From positions 17,517 to 81,516 of the forward strand of contig CACFTI010000008.1 in the NCBI GenBank assembly GCA_902569115.1: 64,000 nucleotides of DNA. Direction: 5' to 3'. Both the position numbers and the translations under genes were made by a program. This document shows, one piece after another, positions 34,050 through 43,734 of the stretch; position 1 is the first letter of the stretch; each line of letters begins with the position of its first letter. The notes under the pieces are model-generated. The model was given only the letters and a program-made list of their open reading frames with translations. It did not search any database and was not told the DNA's origin. Origin of the DNA: an uncultured Verrucomicrobiota bacterium. GTDB lineage: Bacteria; Verrucomicrobiota; Verrucomicrobiia; Opitutales; Seribacteraceae.

Positions 34050-35282
34050 ATGAAGTATTTATATGTAGTAATATCCTCTTTTTTCTTTTTATCGTTTTTA
34101 AAAGTAAATGGAGAATGGAATCAATTTCGGGGTGTAAGCGGTCAAGGACATGTAGATACCAAGATTCCAAAGTTTTGGAGCCAGAACTCACCCAACCTTG
34201 CATGGAGGACACCCATAAGTGGCACGGCGTGGTCTTCTCCGATATTAGTCCATGATCAAATTGTTTTTACCAATGCCCGGACCTTAAGTGACGGAAAATC
34301 CTTGGATTTAGAAGTGGTTGCTTTAAACGAGTCCAACGGGAAAATATCTTGGAGGATTTCACTCTTTACTTATCCTGATTTGCCCAGAATTCATCGCAAA
34401 AATAGCTATGCGAGCCCAACGCCTTATTTTGACAGCGAATCTATTTTTGTGCACTATGGGAATTTAGGTACTGCTTGCTTAAATACTGATGGAAAAACCA
34501 GATGGAAAAAAGTTTTTGATTATAGCCCAGTACATGGAAGTGGATGCTCCCCTGTGGTTCATGATAACTTATTAATATTTAGTGCCGATGGTGAGAGTGA
34601 TCCATGTATTTATGGTCTCGATAAAAAGAACGGCAATATACGTTGGAAGACAACCAGGACGAGTAAGACAAAGAAGAACTTTTCTTTTTGTACGCCATTA
34701 GTCGTACCTAGAGGAAGTGGACTTCAAATTATAAGCCCAGCTAGTGAATTTGTATTTTCTTATTCTTTAGAAGGTAAAGAACTTTGGAAATTTAATTACC
34801 CTGGTGGCTACTCAGTTGTCCCGAGACCGGTATTTGCTGATGGAATCGTTTTTGTTAGCAGCGGATATGATCGGCCAACCTTGTATGCTATTAAAACGGA
34901 TGGAGTAGGGGATGTAACTGGCTCAAAATTAATATGGAAGACAAGTAAGTCAGTTCCTCGTAATTCCTCTATTATCGTAATAAATAACCTCCTGTTCATG
35001 GCTGCTGATAATGGTGTTGTTAGTTGCCTGGATGCAAAGACTGGAACAACTCATTGGATAGAACGGGTAGGAGGGAGTTGTTCATCTTCACTCCTCCACG
35101 CAAATGGCTTCATCTATCTTACTGATGAGACAGGTAAAACCTTTGTTTTTGAAGCAAAGAGAAAGTATCAATTAAGGGCAGTTAATGATTTGAAGGAACG
35201 GACTCTTGCCAGTTCGATGGCATATAATAGTTCTGTTTTTATTAGGACAGAAAAAGCCATTTATCGATTTGATACAGAGTGA
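34050..35282 (+). CDS. Secreted PQQ-like beta-propeller repeat protein
   Basis: Signal peptide, WNQFRGVSGQGH, repeated blades (LNESNGKISWRISL, LDKKNGNIRWKTTR, LDAKTGTTHWIERV). Confidence 0.85.
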   Translation: MKYLYVVISSFFFLSFLKVNGEWNQFRGVSGQGHVDTKIPKFWSQNSPNLAWRTPISGTAWSSPILVHDQIVFTNARTLSDGKSLDLEVVALNESNGKISWRISLFTYPDLPRIHRKNSYASPTPYFDSESIFVHYGNLGTACLNTDGKTRWKKVFDYSPVHGSGCSPVVHDNLLIFSADGESDPCIYGLDKKNGNIRWKTTRTSKTKKNFSFCTPLVVPRGSGLQIISPASEFVFSYSLEGKELWKFNYPGGYSVVPRPVFADGIVFVSSGYDRPTLYAIKTDGVGDVTGSKLIWKTSKSVPRNSSIIVINNLLFMAADNGVVSCLDAKTGTTHWIERVGGSCSSSLLHANGFIYLTDETGKTFVFEAKRKYQLRAVNDLKERTLASSMAYNSSVFIRTEKAIYRFDTE

Positions 35283-35288
35283 ATTGAA

Positions 35289-36176
35289 TTAGGCGGATGC
35301 TTTCTGCTGTGTCTTGAATTGCGCAGATTGTTCTTCTGCATGATAAGAGGAACGAACCAACGGGCCAGATTCTACGACCTCTATTCCCAGTGCCAAAGCC
35401 TCGGCTTTCCATTGGTCGAATTCTTCGGGGGTTGCCCAGCGGTCGATCGGGGCATACTCAGAACTTGGCTGCAGGTATTGACCCAAAGTAAGAACATTTA
35501 AACCGATGGCTGCGAGATCTTCAATCGCGGTACGAATCTCATTCTGCTTTTCTCCCAAACCAAGCATGATTCCAGATTTAATTTTAAAGCCTCGTTTCCT
35601 TGCATGACTTAAAACATCAAGGCTTCTTTGATAACTGGCGGTTTTGCGGATGGGCCTTTGCAGTCTTTCGACTGTTTCAAGATTATGATTAAAAATATCA
35701 GGTTTTGCATCCAATACTAAATCCAGTTTTTCATATTCCCCTTTAAAATCCGGTACGAGAACCTCAATCGCTGTTTGAGGATTGCGATGGCGAACAGCTC
35801 GAATGGTAGCTGCCCAAACTTTAGCCCCACCATCAGGCAAGTCATCTCGGGCAACAGAAGTAAGCACACAATGCCGTAAGCCCATTTTAGCAACGGCTTC
35901 AGCGACTCGCGGAGGTTCTGCGAGATCAAGTTCAGTTGGTTTACCAGTTTGAACTGCACAGAAACTACAGGCTCTTGTGCAAATATTACCTAAAATCATT
36001 AAGGTAGCTGTTCCTCTTGACCAACATTCTCCCATATTGGGGCACTGAGCACTTTGGCAAACAGTGTGGAGCTGATTTTGATCAACGATATCCCTGACCT
36101 CAGAGTATTGTGGCCCTGCAGGAAGCTTGGCCCTTAACCATGATGGTTTTGCTATCCGTTTGGAATTCCTAGACAT
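35289..36176 (-). CDS. lipA: Lipoyl synthase
   Basis: CQSAQCPNMGECWSRGTATLMILGNICTRACSFCAV (both Fe-S motifs), FKIKSGIMLGLGE, LGQYLQPS. Confidence 0.98.
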   Translation of the reverse strand: MSRNSKRIAKPSWLRAKLPAGPQYSEVRDIVDQNQLHTVCQSAQCPNMGECWSRGTATLMILGNICTRACSFCAVQTGKPTELDLAEPPRVAEAVAKMGLRHCVLTSVARDDLPDGGAKVWAATIRAVRHRNPQTAIEVLVPDFKGEYEKLDLVLDAKPDIFNHNLETVERLQRPIRKTASYQRSLDVLSHARKRGFKIKSGIMLGLGEKQNEIRTAIEDLAAIGLNVLTLGQYLQPSSEYAPIDRWATPEEFDQWKAEALALGIEVVESGPLVRSSYHAEEQSAQFKTQQKASA

Positions 36177-36187
36177 GGAAAGATGAT

Positions 36188-36487
36188 CTAATTTAAATTA
36201 ATCTCTTCAGGTCCTTGATTACCTGCTGTCCTATTATATTTGAGAGGGTTAGAGTTGTCTTTTTGGAAAACTGTGAATCCATTTTTTTCCAATTTACCTT
36301 TTTCTAGAGTAGCCTTCTCCTTGGTCGAAGAATGGCCTAAAGTTAATGAGGTTGCTGTTATTATTTTTTTAATGGTTTCACCGGTGATTGGATGAATTTG
36401 TAACTCTTTTGCTCCAATTTCTTGCTCAATTTCGATAATTTCATCCACTATCTTGGAATCTAGCACTTTATATTTATAGATAGGCAT
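36188..36487 (-). CDS. FmdB-like small protein lacking the zinc-ribbon cysteines
   Basis: MPIYKYKV...IEIEQEIGAKELQIHPITGETIKKIIT... KLEKNGFTVFQKD...NRTAG follows the layout of FmdB-type proteins, with no Cys pairs. Confidence 0.6.
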   Translation of the reverse strand: MPIYKYKVLDSKIVDEIIEIEQEIGAKELQIHPITGETIKKIITATSLTLGHSSTKEKATLEKGKLEKNGFTVFQKDNSNPLKYNRTAGNQGPEEINLN

Positions 36488-36492
36488 TGAGT

Positions 36493-38958
36493 TTAAGCAG
36501 TTTTAATCTTCTTTTTTGGGGGGCGAGGGGGAAATTCAAAGCCGATGCTTCCATTGTCTTTGAGAATTAAGTTGGCATCAAAAGGACGCTTGGTCCTTCT
36601 TGAAACAAAGCCTTTGATAAGACCCGTTTTTCTTTCGTTAACAAGCTTCTGAAATTCGTCTAATGGGATTTCTTTATCAAGCAATTTACGCGTAATCCGG
36701 AAATTACAATTACTGTCTGACACTTTTTTATGCTCTGTGCATATGTAAGAAAGTTCGGTTTGTTTAATGGAAGATTCACACACTGGACACTTGGCTACTT
36801 CAGGGGCATCAGCCATTAGTTCCTTCTCATTAGATTCATCTTGGTCTGGCTTATCAAAAACGAAACTTACCTTGAAATCGTCTTCGAGTTTAAGCATGGC
36901 TGAAAACTTTCTGCCAGTTTTAGCAACAAAATCATCGAGTGGACCTATCCGTTTTTCGGTAAGAAGAGAATGAACCTCGTTTTGTTCGAGCCTTCTCCCT
37001 GCAATACTTTTTGAGATCTTGAATTCACCACCTAAGTCCTGAAAATAGCTTAGACCTTCATAAAGGGGTTGTCCATCAACGGGGGATTTGAGCTCCGTTT
37101 GTTTTAAATTATCCTCTGTTTCCTGAAAGCCGGTTGTTTTTGCCACGAAATCCTCGGTCAACTTGGATATTTCCCGCATAAATTCTTCTCTGGTCATGGT
37201 ACCATCTTCGATTTTACGAAGTTTATATTCCCATTCACCTGTCATACTTGGACTGGTTAAGACCTCTGTTCCCGCTGCCTTCAGGAAATCAAATAAATCT
37301 TCACCTTTGATCGTCGGGTGTAACTGGGTGGCTTCCCGTCGGAGGTATTTTTCTTTGATTAAATGTTCAATTGTCGAAGCTCGAGTTGCCGGAGTGCCGA
37401 GCCCCTTTTCTTTAAGCGCCTCCGCGAGTTCTTCATCATCGACAAGTTTTCCCGCACCTTCCATCGCCGAAAGTAGAGTTGCCTCTGTGTACCTCGGAGG
37501 TGGCTTTGTTTCGTCTGCTTCGATTTTTGAGTTTATCCGTTTTGCTGAATTTCCGTCTTGTTCAACTAAAGGAACTAAATTTTCAGCTGACACTTTATCT
37601 TTTCCATAAATCGTTAGCCAAGATGGCTCTACGAGAACTTTACCTTCTGTTTTAAAAGTATGATTAGCTAGTTTTGATAAACGAGTGGTAATGTCCCACT
37701 GTGCCGGAGGGTAAAAAACAGCAAGGAATCTTTTAACAATGAGGTTGTAGACCCTTCGTTCGTATTCATCCAGTGATTTAGGGACACTATTGGTTGGAAT
37801 GATAGCAAAGTGATCGCTGATTTGTTTATTATTGAAGATTTTCTTGTTTTTTACATCAACCCAATTTTCGCTAATAATTTTGTCACTAAATTGTTTAAAT
37901 TCGTTAGGTAAAAGTGGCAATATTTCACGGCAGGTGTCCCCGTAATCTTCGGGGAGAGCTTTGGAATCTGTTCTCGGGTATGTGATAGCCTTATGCTTTT
38001 CGTAGAGTGACTGGGCTATTTGGAGAGTCCTGCTGGCAGATAGAGAGTGTAAACGGTTCGCTTCCCTTTGTAGCGAGGTCAAGTCATAGAGTTTGCCGGG
38101 GCTTTGCGGTGATCTCTTTTTGGATTCAGTGACTTCTGCTGTTTCCAGGCTCTCGATTTCTGCAAGAATCGAATTCGCTTCCTCTTGATCCCAAAGTCTG
38201 TCTATGCGGTCGTGTTTATCATCATTGTTTTTAGAAAAGCCTTCTTTTTGAAAAACCCCAATATAATTTCCTTCTGAGAGGGAAAATTCAGCAGAGATTT
38301 TGAAATAGGATCTAGGGATGAATTCCCGAATCTCCTGTTCCCGGTCTATGACGAGTGAAAGGGTGGGGGTTTGTACTCGACCAACCGTTGATACCTGCCT
38401 ACCGCGAGAAGCGGTTCGCTTAATTGTTACAGCTCGCGTGCCGTTGATTCCGATAAGCCAATCAGACTCTGATCGGCATCTTGCCGCGTCCTGAAGAGGT
38501 TTTAAGTCCTCTGCGTTCCTCAGGTTTGAAAAGGCCTCTTTGATTGAATTATCAGTCATTGAAAGCATCCATAGGCGCTTAGCGGGTAGTTTGGATTTCG
38601 ATAATTCGTAAATGTAAGTAAAAATCAGCTCTCCTTCTCTACCGGCATCGCAAGCATTAATAACTTGTTCTATGTCTTTTCGTTTAAGCTGTTTCTTTAA
38701 TTGCTGAAATTTTTTCTTGTTGGCGGAGATTGGCTTGAGTTCAAAAGCGGGGGGAATGATTGGAAGATTAGATATTTTCCAGGACTTTAATTTCGGATCA
38801 AAATCGTCCGGCATATATAATTCAACCAAATGTCCTACGGCACTATCAATCACCCATTCATCGTTTTCAAAATAGTCTTCTTTTTTGGGAACCTTACCAA
38901 GCACTCGGGCAAGATCACGGGCGACACTTGGTTTTTCGGCGATAATCAGTTTTTTCAT
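36493..38958 (-). CDS. topB: DNA topoisomerase III-like type IA topoisomerase (start likely Met12 of the ORF-track entry)
   Basis: MKKLIIAEKPSVARDLARVLG, NACDAGREGELIF, ITYPRTDSKALP active-site Tyr region, GLGTPATRASTIEHLIKEKYL. Confidence 0.93.
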   Translation of the reverse strand: MKKLIIAEKPSVARDLARVLGKVPKKEDYFENDEWVIDSAVGHLVELYMPDDFDPKLKSWKISNLPIIPPAFELKPISANKKKFQQLKKQLKRKDIEQVINACDAGREGELIFTYIYELSKSKLPAKRLWMLSMTDNSIKEAFSNLRNAEDLKPLQDAARCRSESDWLIGINGTRAVTIKRTASRGRQVSTVGRVQTPTLSLVIDREQEIREFIPRSYFKISAEFSLSEGNYIGVFQKEGFSKNNDDKHDRIDRLWDQEEANSILAEIESLETAEVTESKKRSPQSPGKLYDLTSLQREANRLHSLSASRTLQIAQSLYEKHKAITYPRTDSKALPEDYGDTCREILPLLPNEFKQFSDKIISENWVDVKNKKIFNNKQISDHFAIIPTNSVPKSLDEYERRVYNLIVKRFLAVFYPPAQWDITTRLSKLANHTFKTEGKVLVEPSWLTIYGKDKVSAENLVPLVEQDGNSAKRINSKIEADETKPPPRYTEATLLSAMEGAGKLVDDEELAEALKEKGLGTPATRASTIEHLIKEKYLRREATQLHPTIKGEDLFDFLKAAGTEVLTSPSMTGEWEYKLRKIEDGTMTREEFMREISKLTEDFVAKTTGFQETEDNLKQTELKSPVDGQPLYEGLSYFQDLGGEFKISKSIAGRRLEQNEVHSLLTEKRIGPLDDFVAKTGRKFSAMLKLEDDFKVSFVFDKPDQDESNEKELMADAPEVAKCPVCESSIKQTELSYICTEHKKVSDSNCNFRITRKLLDKEIPLDEFQKLVNERKTGLIKGFVSRRTKRPFDANLILKDNGSIGFEFPPRPPKKKIKTA

Positions 38959-38993
38959 TGATTGGCTTGTGCAAAAACTTGGTTTCAGCAATC

Positions 38994-40073
38994 TTAAATA
39001 AACCTTGGAAGGATTTCGTCCATCTGCTTTAGCAAATATTCGATCGATTCTGGACTTTCATTTCCCATGTTTGAAATACGAAAAGTTTGTCCTTTGATTT
39101 TTCCATAACCACCATCAATTGATAATTTCTTTTCAACTCGAAGGGTTTTAACAAAATTGGCAACATCCATATTCAGATTGTTTTTTACGCATGTCAGAGA
39201 TTTGGATGCGAATTGCTTTTCAGGAAGAAGCTCAAACCCGTTCTTTCCTACCCACTGGTGGACAATTTGATTAAGTTTTCCATGCCGGTCATGTCTTTGC
39301 CCAATTCCTTCCTCAAAAATTTTCTCCAATGTGTAGAGTAAACCATGTATTAGGGGAATTACAGGAGTGCTTGGAGTCATCCCCTTTTCATGATTTTTGA
39401 GAAATTCGATGAAGTCGAAATAATATCCTCTTCCATCTATCGTTTTAGCTCGGTCAAAAGCTCTTTGGGAAACGGAAAACAAAGCTAATCCCGGCGGCAA
39501 AGCCAGAGCTTTTTGTGATCCAGTAAGGATGACATCAATGCCCCATTTGTCTTTAGGGATTGGCACAACCGAAAAGGAACTAACGGTATCAATGACGGAT
39601 ATCACATCCGGGTATTTAGCTAAAACCTGCATGATTTCTTCCAAGGGATTCATCATTCCACAGGATGTCTCGTTATGGACCAGTGTAACCAGATCATACT
39701 CCCCAGTGGCGAGTTTCTGATCCAACTCTACTGGGTCGATGTGAGAACCCCACTCAACGGAATAGGGGTCGGCTTCTTTACCACATCTCTTTGCTACATC
39801 CAGCCATTTGTCTGAAAAGGCCCCGCACATGCAGCACAATACTTTTTTTTCGCTCAAATTGCGGACGGCTCCTTCCATTACACCCCAGGCACTCGAAGTG
39901 GAGAGAAAAACTGGGTCCTCTGTCATGAATAATTCTTGTAGCAGAGGTTGACACTTTTGGTAAAGATCCACGAAATCTGTACTTCTATGTCCCATCACAG
40001 GGGTTGTAAGAGCGTTGTACGCTCCTTCGCTGACATTAACCGGACCTGGTATATGTAGTTTGTAGTCTATCAT
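38994..40073 (-). CDS. Class V aminotransferase (alanine-glyoxylate/serine-pyruvate aminotransferase-like)
   Basis: HIPGPVNVSEGAYNAL...MGHRSTDFVDLYQ, LVHNETSCGMMNPLEEI, DVILTGSQKALALPPGLA. Confidence 0.88.
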   Translation of the reverse strand: MIDYKLHIPGPVNVSEGAYNALTTPVMGHRSTDFVDLYQKCQPLLQELFMTEDPVFLSTSSAWGVMEGAVRNLSEKKVLCCMCGAFSDKWLDVAKRCGKEADPYSVEWGSHIDPVELDQKLATGEYDLVTLVHNETSCGMMNPLEEIMQVLAKYPDVISVIDTVSSFSVVPIPKDKWGIDVILTGSQKALALPPGLALFSVSQRAFDRAKTIDGRGYYFDFIEFLKNHEKGMTPSTPVIPLIHGLLYTLEKIFEEGIGQRHDRHGKLNQIVHQWVGKNGFELLPEKQFASKSLTCVKNNLNMDVANFVKTLRVEKKLSIDGGYGKIKGQTFRISNMGNESPESIEYLLKQMDEILPRFI

Positions 40074-40438
40074 TGCGGAGATTTGATGATTTCGTGGTTT
40101 AAATTACTATTACTTACTAGGACAAGCCGGGGTTCCCAAACTGCAGCCTCTTCGGGATTTAGGTTAATAAAAGTCATAATAACCAGGAGATCACCTGCTT
40201 TTCCTTTGTGGGCTGCGGCACCATTAAGTCCAATTTCGCCGCTTCCATGATCTGCAGGGATGCAGTAAGTTTCAAATCTTTCACCATTTGTAATATTTCC
40301 AACAAGAATTTTTTCGTGATGCAAAATACCAGCCGCTTCCATTAAATTTTGGTCAATTGATAAACTCCCAGAGTAATCTGGTCTCGCGGAAGTAACCGAA
40401 GCTTGGTGTAACTTGGATTTTAACAAGGATATCTGCAT
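40070..40438 (-). CDS. panD: Aspartate 1-decarboxylase
   Basis: Small ORF, KSKLHQASVTSARPDYSGSLSID with the Gly-Ser self-cleavage site, YCIPADHGSGEIGLNGAAAHKGKAGDLLVIMTF; 4-nt overlap with the aminotransferase gene. Confidence 0.93.
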   Translation of the reverse strand: MQISLLKSKLHQASVTSARPDYSGSLSIDQNLMEAAGILHHEKILVGNITNGERFETYCIPADHGSGEIGLNGAAAHKGKAGDLLVIMTFINLNPEEAAVWEPRLVLVSNSNLNHEIIKSPQ

Positions 40439-40541
40439 GGAATATATTTAGTGTAATTTTTAGATTTCGCGAATATGATCAAAGCTTTGTACTTGGAAAC
40501 TAGTTGAAAGAGAAGACAAATTCATTACTAGGTAATGAGTC

Positions 40542-41732
40542 GTGTCTCAAAACAAAAGTTGGTTAAAAGAAAAGTGGAGTGATTTCGAGTCTTTCGTAGA
40601 AGGTGTTTTATATGATCGCGACTTGTCCGTTTCTGCCCGTCTTTTCGGATTATTCTTAAAACCATTTTCTGTTCTCTTTTCATGCATAGTACGAATCCGT
40701 TTATTTTTATATTCTAATCGTATAGTTTTTCGTGATAAACCACTTGATTGTCTTGTTGTCGTAGTTGGGAATTTAACAGTAGGTGGTACTGGGAAAACTC
40801 CAGTAGTGGAAAGATTTGCGAAAGAGTTGTTAGCTAAGAATCGCAAGGTCGCGATTTTGAGTAGAGGCTATAAAAGTAAGAAAGAAACTGTTACACCTAA
40901 CCCGGGTAATTGGTTTGGTTTAAAAGATAATCAAGCTCCGAAATTGGTGAGTAATGGAAAGGAGGTTTTTTTGAATGCTGAAGAAGCTGGTGACGAAGCT
41001 TACATGCTTGCCTGCAATTTACCCGGGGTAATTGTCATCACAGATAAGAATAGGGTAAAAGCCGGCAGATATGCTATTGAGGAATTTGGAGTAGATACAG
41101 TTATTTTAGATGATGGTTTTCAATATCTCCATTTAAAGGGGCAATTAAATCTTCTGTTAGTAGATCAGACCAATCCGTTTGGTAATAGATGCCTTCTTCC
41201 TCGTGGAATATTGCGCGAGCCTGTTAGGCATCTGAAAAGGGCATCATATGTTTTTTTTACAAAATCAGAAATAGAGCCTAATTTAGAATTACTTCAGACT
41301 GTACGAAAATACAATAATCACGCTGAAATCATACGCTGTGTGCATAAACCTCGATATTTTCGCGAGGTAAACGGGGAGACAAAAAAGAATTTGAGCTTTC
41401 TCCACGAATTATATGTTGGAGTTTTTTGTGGAATTGCGTCCCCACGTGGATTCGAAGATTTAATTGGTAGAATGGCAGGTGAAATTAGGTTTAAGCAGAG
41501 ATTTTTAGACCACCATAAATATACTGAAGAAGAATTAGACAAAATTTTCCAACATGCCAAAAACTCTGGTGCTGATGTAATAGTCACGACCGAAAAGGAT
41601 GCGGTTCGTATTCCTGAAAATTATAAACCAGTTATTCCTTTATTTTTCGTAAGAATGGAGATCGAAATAGTAGAAGGCTTTGAGGATTTTGAAGAAGCCG
41701 TGGCAGATCTTTGCAGCCTCGAGAAATATTAA
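40542..41732 (+). CDS. lpxK: Tetraacyldisaccharide 4'-kinase
   Basis: [23 protein letters not shown]-loop, [42 protein letters not shown]. Confidence 0.96.
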   Translation: MSQNKSWLKEKWSDFESFVEGVLYDRDLSVSARLFGLFLKPFSVLFSCIVRIRLFLYSNRIVFRDKPLDCLVVVVGNLTVGGTGKTPVVERFAKELLAKNRKVAILSRGYKSKKETVTPNPGNWFGLKDNQAPKLVSNGKEVFLNAEEAGDEAYMLACNLPGVIVITDKNRVKAGRYAIEEFGVDTVILDDGFQYLHLKGQLNLLLVDQTNPFGNRCLLPRGILREPVRHLKRASYVFFTKSEIEPNLELLQTVRKYNNHAEIIRCVHKPRYFREVNGETKKNLSFLHELYVGVFCGIASPRGFEDLIGRMAGEIRFKQRFLDHHKYTEEELDKIFQHAKNSGADVIVTTEKDAVRIPENYKPVIPLFFVRMEIEIVEGFEDFEEAVADLCSLEKY

Positions 41733-42766
41733 TTTTTCGTTGATTGATGTTCCAATACAGTTTGGACAAGTGCTTCCATACATTCAATTTTAGCTTGGGG
41801 TCTAATTCCATGACCAAGATTTAATATGTGAGACTTATCTTCGTTCATAGATATGAGAAATTCTTTTGTTCTTTCTTGAACTGTTTTAAAATCAGTTTCG
41901 ATTAATTCTGGAGGTAGATTACCCTGAAGCAAATAATTTGAGGGAAGTCGTTTACGCAATGATGGTAAATCCACTTCCTGGCTTACGCTTAAACCATGAG
42001 CATTAGATTGCCTAAGTGCATCAATCCTTTCGGGCTCAGACTTTGAATAAAGGATGATGGGTACATCTAATTTAACATTTTCAACGATTTGATTAATCCA
42101 CTTTATTGACCAATCCCAAGCATGTTCAGGTGGGCACAAGTTTTGCCAAGAGTCAAAGATTTGTACTGCATCGACCCCGCAATCTGCCTGCATTTTCAAA
42201 TATTCACTGATGGCTAAGGTAAGCTTTTCCATCAGTCGATTAAAAGTAGAAGGGTTATTTTTTGCCCAGTTTACTGCACGCGGGAATCCATTTACGGACT
42301 CTCCTTGGATCATGTAGCAAGCCAATGTCCATGGTGAACCAGCAAAGCCGAGTAATGCTTTTTTATTTCCCAGAGATTGCCTTAAAAGCTTTAACGAATC
42401 CTCTACATAAGAAAGATTTTGACAAATTTCGGAAACTTCTAGTTTGCTGACGCAATTTTCAGAATTTAGGGCATGAGACATTATAATTCCACCTCCATCT
42501 CTAAAATTGTATTTTTGTCCCATTGCTTCAGGTATAACAAGGATGTCGCAAAACAATATTGCCGCATCAAGCGGAAACCTTTCAAGAGGTTGTAAGGTCA
42601 CCTTGCAGGATAAATCTGGTGTCTTTACCATTTTAAGAAAACCATATTGTTCTTTAAGTTTTCTGTATTCAGGAAGATACCTGCCGGCCTGACGCATTAC
42701 CCAAAGTGGAGGGCGGCCTTGATTTTTCCCATGAACCGCGGCAAGAAACTTTTCCCTGGAATTCAT
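41729..42766 (-). CDS. hemE: Uroporphyrinogen decarboxylase
   Basis: RPPLWVMRQAGRYLPEYR, LFCDILVIPEAMG, FAGSPWTLACYMIQG, LNLGHGI. Confidence 0.97.
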   Translation of the reverse strand: MNSREKFLAAVHGKNQGRPPLWVMRQAGRYLPEYRKLKEQYGFLKMVKTPDLSCKVTLQPLERFPLDAAILFCDILVIPEAMGQKYNFRDGGGIIMSHALNSENCVSKLEVSEICQNLSYVEDSLKLLRQSLGNKKALLGFAGSPWTLACYMIQGESVNGFPRAVNWAKNNPSTFNRLMEKLTLAISEYLKMQADCGVDAVQIFDSWQNLCPPEHAWDWSIKWINQIVENVKLDVPIILYSKSEPERIDALRQSNAHGLSVSQEVDLPSLRKRLPSNYLLQGNLPPELIETDFKTVQERTKEFLISMNEDKSHILNLGHGIRPQAKIECMEALVQTVLEHQSTKN

Positions 42767-43674
42767 TCTTTTATTTCCAACCAGTTTCTAGGTTGAAGGA
42801 AATTCTTGTATAGTTCTTCTTCTTTTGAGTCATCCTGAGGAACCCAATCATAAGTCCAATTTGCGGTAGGAGGCATCGACATGAGAATCGATTCGGTACG
42901 TCCTCCGGATTGAAGGCCGAAGTGAGTTCCTCGGTCGTGAACAAGATTAAATTCCACATATCTACCTCTTCGGTAGTTTTGAAACTTTTTCTCATTTTCC
43001 CCAAAGGAAAGCTCTTTTCTTTTCATGAAAATATTAAAATAGGATTTTGTAAAAGTTTGCATAACTTTTTTACAAAAATCTAGTGAGGTTGAAAAATCTT
43101 TTAAAATTAAATCATCGAAGAAAATACCGCCCACTCCACGAGTTTCATCGCGGTGGGAAAGATAAAAGTATTCATCGCAATTTTTCTTGAATTTAGAGTA
43201 GAGGCCTTCTTTAAATGAGTCACATAGCTCTTTTGCCTGCTGATGCCAAAATATTACATCTTCTAAAATCGGATAATAAGGAGTTAAATCAAAGCCACCA
43301 CCAAACCACCAAATATTTTTTTCGTTTTGGGTTTTTGCATTGAAAAATCTTACATTGGCGTGAGATGTCGGTACATGAGGATTATTCGGGTGAAAAACAA
43401 TAGAAATACCCATTGCTCTAAAGCTAGCTCCTGTAAGTTCGGGCCGGTTATTTAAAGCTGTAGGAGGCAGATTTTCTCCAGTTACATCTGAAAAGTTTAT
43501 ACCACCTTTTTCAAGAAAGGACCCCTGCTCAAATGCACAGGTTTTACCACCACCACCTTCTTTTCTTTGCCACTCATCAGAGTTTTCTATAACGAGGGGA
43601 TCTAATTTCTTGAGTTCTGCGATTATGTTTTCTTGAATATCAAGAAAGTCAGAATGAACTTCGGATGCATTCAT
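42763..43674 (-). CDS. hemF: Oxygen-dependent coproporphyrinogen III oxidase
   Basis: GISIVFHPNNPHVPTSHANVRFF, WWFGGGFDLTPYYP, VGGIFFDDL, RRGRYVEFNLVHDRGTHFGLQSGGRTESILMSMPP. Confidence 0.97.
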   Translation of the reverse strand: MNASEVHSDFLDIQENIIAELKKLDPLVIENSDEWQRKEGGGGKTCAFEQGSFLEKGGINFSDVTGENLPPTALNNRPELTGASFRAMGISIVFHPNNPHVPTSHANVRFFNAKTQNEKNIWWFGGGFDLTPYYPILEDVIFWHQQAKELCDSFKEGLYSKFKKNCDEYFYLSHRDETRGVGGIFFDDLILKDFSTSLDFCKKVMQTFTKSYFNIFMKRKELSFGENEKKFQNYRRGRYVEFNLVHDRGTHFGLQSGGRTESILMSMPPTANWTYDWVPQDDSKEEELYKNFLQPRNWLEIKE

Positions 43675-43734
43675 TCTTGAATGAAAATGTGAATTTTTCG
43701 GTAACTCCGCGAAAGTAGTTTGGATTTCTATATC

